Positions 42,787 through 53,619 of a stretch of DNA of 64,000 nt are shown here, one piece after another. The stretch is taken from NCBI RefSeq assembly GCF_009766105.1, contig NZ_LMUH01000025.1:315190-379189 (forward strand), given 5' to 3'. The notes beneath the pieces are model-generated. The model saw nothing but the letters and a program-made list of their open reading frames with translations. It did not search any database and was not told the origin of the DNA. Position numbers and translations under genes: made by a program. Origin of the DNA: Granulicella sp. S156. Lineage in GTDB: Bacteria > Acidobacteriota > Terriglobia > Terriglobales > Acidobacteriaceae. Position 1 is the first letter of the stretch. Each line of letters begins with the position of its first letter.

Positions 42787-44273
42787 GCGGAACCTTAAAT
42801 CCAGTAGCGGCTGCCCAGCAAGCCGAAACAACTACCAGCGAAGCTACTTTGCTGGATCAGATCGTCTCCGAAGGCCGTTTTCGCGATGCAGCCTCTCTCG
42901 ACCGCGGCCGCGACATGGTCAAGGAGTTCGTCAACCAGGTGCTGCAAGGCCAGATGACGCTCAGCCGCGACGCCGATGCCACGCTTTCGGCGCGCATCGC
43001 GCAGATCGACAAGCTGATCTCACTGCAGCTCAACGAGGTCATCCACCACCCCTCCTTCCAGAAGCTCGAAGGAACGTGGCGCGGCATTAAGTACCTGATG
43101 GACCAGAGCGAAACCAACGCCATGCTCAAGATCAAGGTACTCAACACCTCCAAGAAGGACCTGCTCAAGGACCTGCAGCGCGCACCCGAATTCGACCAGA
43201 GTGCCCTGTTCAAGAAGGTCTACGAAGAAGAGTTCGGGGTCTTCGGCGGCGCACCGTTCGCGGCTATCGTCGGCGACTACGAGTTCGGCAAGGGCCCGGA
43301 AGATCTGGAGTTGCTGGAAAAGATCGGCAATGTGGCCTCCGCGGCGCATGCTCCGTTCCTCTCCGCAGCAGCCCCTTCGCTACTTAATATGGATGACTAC
43401 TCGCAGCTTGGCAGCCCGCGCGATATCGGCAAGATCTTCGACACGGCCGAGTATGCCAAGTGGAAGTCGTTCCGCGCCTCCGACGACTCGCGCTACGTAG
43501 CTCTTACCCTTCCACACATCCTCATGCGCCAGCCTTACGGGCGAGACACCAAACAGATTGAGGAGTTCGACTTCGAAGAGGGTGTCGACGGCACCGACCA
43601 CTCTAAGTATCTGTGGAGCAACGCAGCCTATGGTCTGGCGGCGCGACTCACCAACTCCTTCGCCAAGTACGGCTGGTGCGCGGCGATTCGCGGAGTAGAA
43701 GGCGGAGGTCTCGTCGAGGGGCTTCCTACCCATACCTTCAAGACCGACGAAGGCGATGTAGCTCTGAAGTGCCCAACGGAAGTGACGATCACGGACCGCC
43801 GCGAGAAAGAGCTTGCCGATCAGGGGCTGGTTCCACTCGTGCACTGCAAGGGTACCGACTATGCTGCGTTCTTCAGCATCCAAACGGCCAACAAGCCCAA
43901 GCTCTTCGACAAGGATGCGGCAAACGCTAACGCCCGTCTCTCCGCTCAACTTCCTTACATCCTCGCGATGTCGCGTTTTGCGCACTACCTGAAAGCCATG
44001 ATGCGCGACAAGATCGGCAGCTTTATGACCCGCGGGGACTGCGAAAAATTCCTCAACCAGTGGATCTCCAACTATGTCTGCACCGACGACAATGCATCGC
44101 AGTCGGTCAAGGCACGGCTGCCACTGCGCGAGGCTTCTATTCAGGTTATGGAGGTCGCCGGCAAACCCGGCGCCTACCGTGCCGTCGCCTTCATGAAACC
44201 ACACTTCCAGCTGGACGAGCTCTCGGTCTCTCTTCGTCTGGTAGCAGATCTGCCGGAGTCGGCGCGGAAATAA
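42783..44273 (+). CDS. tssC: T6SS contractile sheath large subunit TssC
   Basis: VipB/TssC, 496 aa, normal length. Motifs EGRFRDAASLDRGRDMVKEF, IDKLISLQLNEVIHHPSF, KLEGTWRGIKYLM, SKKDLLKDLQRA, GAPFAAIVGDYEF, KWKSFRASDDSRYVALTLP, LPHILMRQPYG and the conserved C-terminal AFMKPHFQLDELSVSLRL are all present. Strong SD GGAGG upstream. Translationally coupled to tssB. It forms the outer tube whose contraction drives the Hcp tube and is recycled by ClpV (gene at 50897). Confidence 0.97.
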   Translation: MSGTLNPVAAAQQAETTTSEATLLDQIVSEGRFRDAASLDRGRDMVKEFVNQVLQGQMTLSRDADATLSARIAQIDKLISLQLNEVIHHPSFQKLEGTWRGIKYLMDQSETNAMLKIKVLNTSKKDLLKDLQRAPEFDQSALFKKVYEEEFGVFGGAPFAAIVGDYEFGKGPEDLELLEKIGNVASAAHAPFLSAAAPSLLNMDDYSQLGSPRDIGKIFDTAEYAKWKSFRASDDSRYVALTLPHILMRQPYGRDTKQIEEFDFEEGVDGTDHSKYLWSNAAYGLAARLTNSFAKYGWCAAIRGVEGGGLVEGLPTHTFKTDEGDVALKCPTEVTITDRREKELADQGLVPLVHCKGTDYAAFFSIQTANKPKLFDKDAANANARLSAQLPYILAMSRFAHYLKAMMRDKIGSFMTRGDCEKFLNQWISNYVCTDDNASQSVKARLPLREASIQVMEVAGKPGAYRAVAFMKPHFQLDELSVSLRLVADLPESARK

Positions 44274-44353
44274 ACCACGGCTCGAAGCCGCCGGCTGCGC
44301 ACTCGAGAGGGCGTAGCCGGTAGCCTCCCCAACCGGAAACCAGGAGAACTTTC

Positions 44354-44842
44354 ATGGCAACAGCAGATTATTTCCTCAAACTCGATGGCATTGAGGGCGA
44401 GTCCGTAGACCAGGCGCACAAGAACGAAATCGAGCTGGATAGTTTTTCCTGGAGCGGGCACCTGGCTGCATCGAATACCGCAGGCGCAGGACTTGGCAAA
44501 GGCAAGGTCGTACCGCAAAGCCTGGACTGTGTCTCAAAGCTGGCCAAGGATACCCCGAAGCTGGTCACCGCCCTTTGCAGCGGTACTCACATTGCTTCAG
44601 CCGTTCTGACGGCGCGCAAATCGGGTGGAGACGGAAAGCAGGTCGACTACGCCACGTGGAAGTTGACCGAGGTCGCTATCTCGAAGTTCGACATCGGCGC
44701 CGGTGAAGGCAGCATTCCCGTCGTCACGTTTGGTCTCTCCTTCGCCAAATTTGAGTGGTCGTACAAGGCACAGGATGCCAAGGGCAACGTCTCCGTCGCG
44801 GCAACAGGCGGCTGGGACTTCAAGAGCAACGTCAAGGTCTAA
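44354..44842 (+). CDS. hcp: T6SS tube protein Hcp (TssD)
   Basis: Inner-tube ring protein, 162 aa, secreted. Family start YFLKLDGIEGESVDQAHKNE then IELDSFSWSG, LDCVSKLAKDTPKL, GTHIASAVLTARKSGGDGK and the end VSVAATGGWDFKSNVKV. Length normal, with no C-terminal effector extension. AGGAGA precedes the ATG. An 80-bp spacer after tssC contains an imperfect GCCGGC/GCCGGT hairpin that could tune hcp mRNA levels. Confidence 0.96.
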   Translation: MATADYFLKLDGIEGESVDQAHKNEIELDSFSWSGHLAASNTAGAGLGKGKVVPQSLDCVSKLAKDTPKLVTALCSGTHIASAVLTARKSGGDGKQVDYATWKLTEVAISKFDIGAGEGSIPVVTFGLSFAKFEWSYKAQDAKGNVSVAATGGWDFKSNVKV

Positions 44843-44854
44843 CTTGGAGCAGCC

Positions 44855-45598
44855 ATGGATGCGCTTTCTCTCTACCGAGCCGGCCATCTGCGGCAGGCCA
44901 TTACAGCGCTTGGTGACGAGCTGAAGAAATCTCCGCTCGACACTAAGCGCCGTACTTTTCTCTTCGAACTCCTCTGCTTCGCGGGTGAGTACGATCGCGC
45001 CGAAAAGCACCTCAACTTCCTGGCCGACTCCAGCAAAGAGGCCGCTGCCGGCACGCTTCTCTATCGCTCTGCCCTGCATGCAGAGCGAACGCGCCGCGAC
45101 ATGTTTACAGCCAAAAGCTTCCCTCTCGACCGTTCCACAAAGCCAGCGCTTCCCGGTACGCTGAACGGCACGCCCTTCGATGCTTTTGCCGATGCTGATC
45201 CGCGTATCGGAGCGAACCTCGAAGTATTTATTGCAGGCAGCTATACATGGATTCCCTTCACCGGCATCGAGCAGGTTGAAGTTCAGAAGCCTACACGCCT
45301 GCGCGACCTTCTCTGGACGCCCGCGAAGGTTCGCACCACACCAGACTTCCGTCTACAGGATCTCGGTGAAGTTCTGCTGCCCGTACTGGCGCCACTCTCT
45401 TACCTGTCCGATGACGAGACGGTTGCGCTCGGGCAAAGCACTCAATGGCTGAACGACACGGAGTACGGCCAGCTTCCACTAGGCCAGAAGATCTTCGCCG
45501 TCGATAGCGACGATGTGTCGCTGCTGGAAATTCGTGATCTGACCTGGCCGGTAGTCGAGGTTTCCACACCGGAGGAGGCTCCACTTGCCCCTGCGTGA
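44855..45598 (+). CDS. tagJ: T6SS accessory protein TagJ (ImpE/SciE family)
   Basis: A 247-aa protein of the ImpE/SciE family, known from other systems to bind TssB and thought to modulate sheath/ClpV interplay. It starts 12 bp after hcp with GGAG. Family phrases: AGHLRQAITALGDELKKSPL, RRTFLFELLCFAGEYDRAE, FDAFADADPRIGANLEVFIA, YTWIPFTGIEQVEVQKP and RDLLWTPAKVRT. Its stop overlaps the tssA TTG start by 14 bp. Present only in a subset of T6SS types. Confidence 0.9.
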   Translation: MDALSLYRAGHLRQAITALGDELKKSPLDTKRRTFLFELLCFAGEYDRAEKHLNFLADSSKEAAAGTLLYRSALHAERTRRDMFTAKSFPLDRSTKPALPGTLNGTPFDAFADADPRIGANLEVFIAGSYTWIPFTGIEQVEVQKPTRLRDLLWTPAKVRTTPDFRLQDLGEVLLPVLAPLSYLSDDETVALGQSTQWLNDTEYGQLPLGQKIFAVDSDDVSLLEIRDLTWPVVEVSTPEEAPLAPA

Positions 45599-47405
45599 CG
45601 ATCTGCTTGTGCCCATCCCCGGGGAAAATCCCTCCGGCGCGTCGCTTCGATACGACAAAGTCTACGATCAGATCAAAGAAGCCCGCACCGAAGACGATAG
45701 TTCTATTCCCACAGGAGATTGGGGCCGCACGGCCAAGAAAGCTGATACCGCACTCGTCATCAAGCTCGCCGGCGAGGTGCTCGCAACTCGTAGCAAAGAT
45801 CTGCAACTCGCCGCCTGGCTCAGCGAAGCGCATCTCAAGCGCGAAGGCTTTGCCCTGCTCACCGCCAGCCTCGCACTGCTGCGCGATCTGCAGGAGACCT
45901 TCTGGGACACGATCTACCCCGAGCCCGATGAGGGTGACGTCAGCATTCGCGCCGTTCCTGTGGAGTGGCTGGGCAATCGATTCGCCGCTCTCCTGCGCGA
46001 ATTGGGACTGACGAAGTCTGGGCTGAATTACTTTCAGTACAAAGAGTCGCGTGCCGTCGGCTATGAGGCCGATGGTGAGGCCAGCGAGCAGAAGCGTGAG
46101 ATGCGTTCTGCCGCAATCAGTGATGGCAAACTCACAGCCGAAGAGTTCGACAGCGCTTTTAACGGCACACCCAAGAATTTCTATGCGGGCCTGGAGACGA
46201 CGCTCTCAGAGGCGCAGGAGAAACTTACCTCTCTCGAAGAGTTTCAGGACGAACGCTACGGCAACGACAGCCCGAACATGGCAAAGCTGCGCACCTCGAT
46301 CGAAGAGGTGAAGCAGGTTGTTACCTCTCTGTTGAATCGCAAACGCGAGACAGAACCCGATGAAGCTTCCGAGAGCGAGGAGATTGTCGAAGCCACAGAG
46401 GACTCGGAACTCGAAACTCAAGACTCGGAACTCGAAGCACAATCATCCTCCGCGCCCGCTAAAAAGAAAGCGCGCTCCGGCGCGGGCTTTGCCGAACCGC
46501 AGAGCGTAGACGATGCCTACGCCGTCATCGCTGCCAGCGCACGCTACCTGCGCACGGAGACACCGGGTTCGCCCATTCCCTACTTGTTGGCTACGGCTGT
46601 GCGCTGGGGAGAGCTTCGACTCGCCGAATCACCCTCTTATGACTTCATGGTTGCACCGCCGACCGAGGTTCGCCAAAATCTGAAGCGGCTTGCCAATGAA
46701 GAGTCGTGGGAAGAGTTACTTACTGAATCACTTGCCGCGCTGGCTGGACCCTGTGGTCGGGTCTGGCTCGATGTCCATCGCTATATCTGGCGTGCGGCAT
46801 CCTCGTACGGTTATTCCGCAATTGCTCTGGCGGTAGTAAGCTCTCTGCGCGCCGTTCTGCGTGACTTTCCCAACATGCTGCAGTGGAGCCTGGACGACGA
46901 CACCCCTACAGCCAATCCCGAAACACGCGCGTGGATTGAAAACGAGGTTCTGCTTCCGGAATCTGCGGCAGAGTCTTCTCTTGAAACGCATCACTACGAA
47001 GAAGAGGCCAGCACTTCTTCAGCGGCAGAAGCCACTCCCAGCGTGTATGACGCCGCGATGGAGATGGTACGTCACGGAAAGGCGCGTCAGGCCATCGACC
47101 TGCTCATGCGCGACTCAGCGCAACAGCCATCCGGTCGTCTTCGCTTTCTTCGCCGCGTGCAGGTCGCCCAACTCTGCCTCACCGCAGGACAGGACGTTGT
47201 GGCCTACCCCCTGCTCAAAAATCTGGCGGATGAGATCTCTACGCGCAACCTGGAGACATGGGAGTCCGGCGATATGCTGGCGCAGCCTCTTTCACTTCTT
47301 TTAAAAGTTCTCGATGAAAAACAGCATACCGACATCGACCGCGAAAAGATCTTCACGGTTCTCTGTCGCATCGACCCAACCGCTGCCTTTGGATCTCTTG
47401 GTTAA
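45585..47405 (+). CDS. tssA: T6SS protein TssA (ImpA family)
   Basis: A 606-aa ImpA-domain protein, cap/assembly factor at baseplate and sheath end. The start is TTG at 45585 with a strong GGAGGAGG-type SD 6 nt upstream, overlapping tagJ by 14 bp. N-terminal ImpA (VPIPGENPSGASLRYD, DLQLAAWLSEAHLKREGF, about 10-130), an acidic linker with an imperfect tandem repeat (DSELETQ, then DSELEAQ, ~262-277), then VasJ-like helical C-terminus (SASARYLRTETPGSPIPYLL shortened here as RYLRTETPGSPIPYLL, and LVPVARRCTWRD-like ESWEELLTESLAAL). Well supported family; the long acidic insert is a local oddity. Confidence 0.93.
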   Translation: MPLRDDLLVPIPGENPSGASLRYDKVYDQIKEARTEDDSSIPTGDWGRTAKKADTALVIKLAGEVLATRSKDLQLAAWLSEAHLKREGFALLTASLALLRDLQETFWDTIYPEPDEGDVSIRAVPVEWLGNRFAALLRELGLTKSGLNYFQYKESRAVGYEADGEASEQKREMRSAAISDGKLTAEEFDSAFNGTPKNFYAGLETTLSEAQEKLTSLEEFQDERYGNDSPNMAKLRTSIEEVKQVVTSLLNRKRETEPDEASESEEIVEATEDSELETQDSELEAQSSSAPAKKKARSGAGFAEPQSVDDAYAVIAASARYLRTETPGSPIPYLLATAVRWGELRLAESPSYDFMVAPPTEVRQNLKRLANEESWEELLTESLAALAGPCGRVWLDVHRYIWRAASSYGYSAIALAVVSSLRAVLRDFPNMLQWSLDDDTPTANPETRAWIENEVLLPESAAESSLETHHYEEEASTSSAAEATPSVYDAAMEMVRHGKARQAIDLLMRDSAQQPSGRLRFLRRVQVAQLCLTAGQDVVAYPLLKNLADEISTRNLETWESGDMLAQPLSLLLKVLDEKQHTDIDREKIFTVLCRIDPTAAFGSLG

Positions 47406-47446
47406 CGCCTAGCCGTTATTTTTCATCTTCGTACGAGGTAGTTGTA

Positions 47447-47917
47447 ATGGCAAAGACGAAAAACGAATCCGTCGTCACGCAGTCGCTCATGGAACGTCTC
47501 ATCACCTCGGAGACGGACGACTGGACGGCCTCGCGTGCGCAGTCTTTGCGCATCTTTCGCGATGCGCTCAAACGCGATGTCGAGTGGCTCCTGAACTCAC
47601 GCCGCCCACCCATCGACGCTATCGCCGACTATCCGCTCGCTGCTGCTTCGGTCATCAACTACGGTCTTCCGGACATCAGCTCCATGGGTCTGAACTCCGC
47701 CTCCGACCAGCGCACACTCATCTCCGCGGTGCAACAGTGCCTGCGCAACTACGAGCCGCGCATCACCGATGTTCGTGTCTATCTGGAGAGCTCTGAGGTC
47801 GTCAATCGCAGTCTGCGCTTCCGCATTGAAGGCATGATGATGGTCGATCCCGCACCCGAGGAGATCAACTTCGACACCGTGTTGGAACTCAGTAAGGGAG
47901 AGTACGAGGTCAAGTAA
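47447..47917 (+). CDS. tssE: T6SS baseplate protein TssE (gp25-like)
   Basis: A 156-aa lysozyme-like gp25/GpW family baseplate wedge protein. SD GAGG 8 nt upstream. Phrases: SLMERLITSETDDW, LRIFRDALKRDVEWLLNSRRP, YPLAAASVINYGLPDIS, LISAVQQCLRNYEPRI and LRFRIEGMM(M)VDPAPEEINFD. Stops right before tssF (no gap), so the wedge genes tssE-F-G are one translational unit. Confidence 0.95.
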   Translation: MAKTKNESVVTQSLMERLITSETDDWTASRAQSLRIFRDALKRDVEWLLNSRRPPIDAIADYPLAAASVINYGLPDISSMGLNSASDQRTLISAVQQCLRNYEPRITDVRVYLESSEVVNRSLRFRIEGMMMVDPAPEEINFDTVLELSKGEYEVK

Positions 47918-49756
47918 ATGCGCGAAGAGCTGCTTGAATACTACGAACGGGAGCTGGCGTACATGCGCCAGATGGGGGCGCAGTTTGCCGCCAAGTACCC
48001 GCGCGTGGCCGGGCGGCTGCTCCTCGAACCTGACCGCTGTGAAGACCCGCACGTCGAGCGGCTGCTCGAAGGCTTTGCCTTCCTCGCCGCGCGTATTCAT
48101 CTCCGCATCGACGATGACTTTCCGGAGATCACCTCGTCCCTGCTCAACATCCTTTACCCCTCGTACCTGCGGCCGATTCCGCCGATGACCGTCGTGGAGT
48201 GTGCGCTGGACCCAGAGCAGGGCAAGAAGACAACCAAGCTCACCATACCGGCAGGAACACCGATGGTCACACGCAAGACCGTCGATGGTATGCCCTGCCG
48301 TTTCCGTACCGGCTACGATGTCGATCTCTGGCCCTTCAATATCGTCGAGGGTGAGTGGCGTCAGCCCGAGCGCTTGCAGCCACCTCTGTATGTTCAGGGT
48401 GCAGCCGCCGCGCTTCGGCTCAAGCTCAAATGCCTCACCGACGTCAGCTTCGCCGCACTGCCTATCGATCATCTCCGCTTCTACCTCTCAGGCGAAACGA
48501 ATGTCGTTCACACGCTCTACGAGCTGATGTCCACAAACTGCCTCGAGATTCTGGTGCGTCATCCTAAGGACGCGCAGAAGACCATCCGCATCTCGCCTGA
48601 CGATTTACAGGCCGTCGGCTTTGAAGATGAAGAGAGCCTGCTTCCCTATACCCGGCGTTCGTTCTCTGGGTATCGCCTGCTGCAGGAGTACTTCACCTTT
48701 CAGGAGAAGTTTCTCTTCTTTGACCTGCGCGGTCTTGAAGAGCTGCAGTTTGCCGGGTTTACCGACGAGCTCGAACTCGTCTTTCTCTTCTCTCGCTTTG
48801 AACGGCCTGAACGCCAGCAAATGCTCGAGTTGGGCGTGAACGCGCGAACCTTTCGCACCGGCTGCACACCCATCATCAATCTCTACGCGCAGTCGGCTGA
48901 GCCTATTCTCGTCTCACAAACGAAGCACGAGTATCCCGTGATTCCCGATACGCGCCATGAAAAGAGCATGGAGATCTACAGCATCGAAGACGTCGTCGCC
49001 ACCAACCCGAGTACGCGTGAGACGACACGCATCGACCCCGTCTATCTCTATCGCAGCGAGACGCGAGTGGACAACGGCACCGTCTACTGGAACGCGATGC
49101 GCCGCCCGAACAAACTCGGCGAACGCGAGCCCTCCACCATGTACATTGCGCTCGTCGATGTCGACAGCCGCGTCACAGAGCCCGACGCCGATGTGCTTAC
49201 AGTGCGCTGCATGTGCACCAATCACGACCTGCCATCTCGCCTGCCGTTCGGCGCACCCGACGGGGACTTCGTGGCTGAAGGCTTCCCTGCCGTCAAAATG
49301 ATTACGGCACTTCGACGCCCAACTGCAAGCTACGATGCGCCCGATGCAAAAGGGCAGCTCTGGCGGCTGGTCTCACATCTATCCCTTAATTATTTATCGC
49401 TGACTGAGGACGGTCGCGAAGCCCTGCAGGAGATCCTTCGCCTGCACAACTTCACCGACTCCAGCTATCTCGAGAATCAGGTTGGCGGCATCCTCGATCT
49501 GCAGTCCGGGCACCACTTCGCGCTCGTTAGTTCGCAATACGGATTGTCTCCGGCGCGAGGAACGAAGGTGGACATTCACCTCGATGAGCAGCAGTTCGCC
49601 GGTGGTGGTGCCTTTCTCTTTGCGGCGGTGCTGGAACGCTTTCTCGGCTCCTACGCGCAGATGAACAGCTTCTGCCAACTCTCGGCAACTTCCAATCTAC
49701 GAAAGGAGCCTCTCGGACAATGGCCACCACGAGCGGGGAACATGGTGCTTCTGTAG
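47918..49756 (+). CDS. tssF: T6SS baseplate protein TssF
   Basis: VasA/TssF, 612 aa, the wedge scaffold. Start MREELLEYYERELAYMRQMG directly follows the tssE stop. Family blocks: FAAKYPRVAGRLLLEPDRC, DPHVERLLEGFAFLAARIHL, IDDDFPEITSSLLNILYPSYL, RPIPPMTVVEC, TLMHYALV-like RFLGSYAQMNSFCQLSA and the conserved LLQEYFTFQEKFLFFDLRGL region near 250. Normal length. The last 37 bp overlap tssG. Confidence 0.95.
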   Translation: MREELLEYYERELAYMRQMGAQFAAKYPRVAGRLLLEPDRCEDPHVERLLEGFAFLAARIHLRIDDDFPEITSSLLNILYPSYLRPIPPMTVVECALDPEQGKKTTKLTIPAGTPMVTRKTVDGMPCRFRTGYDVDLWPFNIVEGEWRQPERLQPPLYVQGAAAALRLKLKCLTDVSFAALPIDHLRFYLSGETNVVHTLYELMSTNCLEILVRHPKDAQKTIRISPDDLQAVGFEDEESLLPYTRRSFSGYRLLQEYFTFQEKFLFFDLRGLEELQFAGFTDELELVFLFSRFERPERQQMLELGVNARTFRTGCTPIINLYAQSAEPILVSQTKHEYPVIPDTRHEKSMEIYSIEDVVATNPSTRETTRIDPVYLYRSETRVDNGTVYWNAMRRPNKLGEREPSTMYIALVDVDSRVTEPDADVLTVRCMCTNHDLPSRLPFGAPDGDFVAEGFPAVKMITALRRPTASYDAPDAKGQLWRLVSHLSLNYLSLTEDGREALQEILRLHNFTDSSYLENQVGGILDLQSGHHFALVSSQYGLSPARGTKVDIHLDEQQFAGGGAFLFAAVLERFLGSYAQMNSFCQLSATSNLRKEPLGQWPPRAGNMVLL

Positions 49757-50856
49757 ACCCCGGTAATGATGAGATCGTCGAAACTCCGCTCCCAGTTCCG
49801 GGGCCCAAGACGCTTCTGCTTAAAAAGCAGAGCCTGCCCTGGGAGGTAGACGCGCGCTATGCGGGCATCGCCGCGATGCTGCAGCGAGAGCCCTATCGCG
49901 TGCGCTTCTTCCAGGCCGTGCGCCTGATGGAGCGCATCGACCCAAAGCGTCGTCCTGTGGGTCTATTCGTTACGCCGTCCGCCGAGATCGTTCAGTTCTC
50001 TGCGCTTCCCACACTCAACTTTCCACCCAGCGAGTTGCACTCCATCACGGTAGATGCTGAGGGGCATCGTCATATGGTCGTCCAGTTCATGGGACTAAAC
50101 GCAGCGATCTCCGTGCTGCCGACTCCTTATACCGAGTTGTTGCTGAACCGCATCCGAGCCAAAGATCGCGGCCCGTCGGACTTCTTCGATCTCTTCAACC
50201 ACCGGCTCATCTCGCTCTTCTATCGCGGCTGGCAGAAGTATCGCTTCTACATTGCACTGGAACGTGGCGCCGAGGATGCGCTTACGCCGCGCGTTATGGA
50301 TATGGTTGGCCTCGGCACTGCTGGACTGCAGCGTCGCATGGATATTCCTGACGAGGCTTGTCTCTACTACGCCGGCCTGCTTGGCCAGCGCAAACGTTCT
50401 GCCACAGGCTTGCGACAGATTCTGGAAGATTACTTCCGCGTCTCCGTACAGATTGAACAGTTCCACGGCGTCTGGCGCGCGCTGCAAAAGCCGGATCAGA
50501 CCTTCCTGCTCGGCACCACACGCCGCAGTGAACGGCTTGGCCTCGGAACGATCATCGGCGACGAGGTCTGGGACCAGAACGGCACGGTCAAACTCCGCCT
50601 CGGCCCCCTACCCTTCGATCGCTACACGCAGTTTCTTCCAGGTGCCTCCGCGCATAAAGAACTCACCGCGTGGCTTCGGTTTTATTCGAATCGCTCTCTC
50701 GATTTTCTGGTCCAGCTCGTGCTGGAACGAGAGGAGACGCCTCCGGTAGTTCTGGGCGACCGCAGCGCTCTTGGACCACGTCTTGGCTTTGTCAGTTGGA
50801 TAAAAAATCGACCGCTGGGCCGTGACCCGGATGAGGCCACTTTTCTGATTCATTAA
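49720..50856 (+). CDS. tssG: T6SS baseplate protein TssG
   Basis: VasB/TssG, 378 aa, wedge subunit. ATG 49720 lies inside the end of tssF (37-bp overlap); an AGGAG stands 11 nt upstream. Blocks: LQREPYRVRFFQAVRLMERI, VGLFVTPSAEIVQFSALPTLNFPPSEL (quoted as VRFSxxPSLxFPxSE type), MVVQFMGLNAAISVLPTPYTELLL, FFDLFNHRLISLFYRGWQKYR and AGLLGQRKRSATGLRQILEDYF. Good match to TssG across its length. Ends 40 bp before clpV. Confidence 0.93.
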   Translation: MATTSGEHGASVDPGNDEIVETPLPVPGPKTLLLKKQSLPWEVDARYAGIAAMLQREPYRVRFFQAVRLMERIDPKRRPVGLFVTPSAEIVQFSALPTLNFPPSELHSITVDAEGHRHMVVQFMGLNAAISVLPTPYTELLLNRIRAKDRGPSDFFDLFNHRLISLFYRGWQKYRFYIALERGAEDALTPRVMDMVGLGTAGLQRRMDIPDEACLYYAGLLGQRKRSATGLRQILEDYFRVSVQIEQFHGVWRALQKPDQTFLLGTTRRSERLGLGTIIGDEVWDQNGTVKLRLGPLPFDRYTQFLPGASAHKELTAWLRFYSNRSLDFLVQLVLEREETPPVVLGDRSALGPRLGFVSWIKNRPLGRDPDEATFLIH

Positions 50857-50896
50857 CTCGAACACGCGACGTACGTTTCCTCCGGAGGAAACACCG

Positions 50897-53599
<2,703 letters not shown>

Positions 53600-53619
53600 C
53601 TCCGCCAGATGGATCCAGC

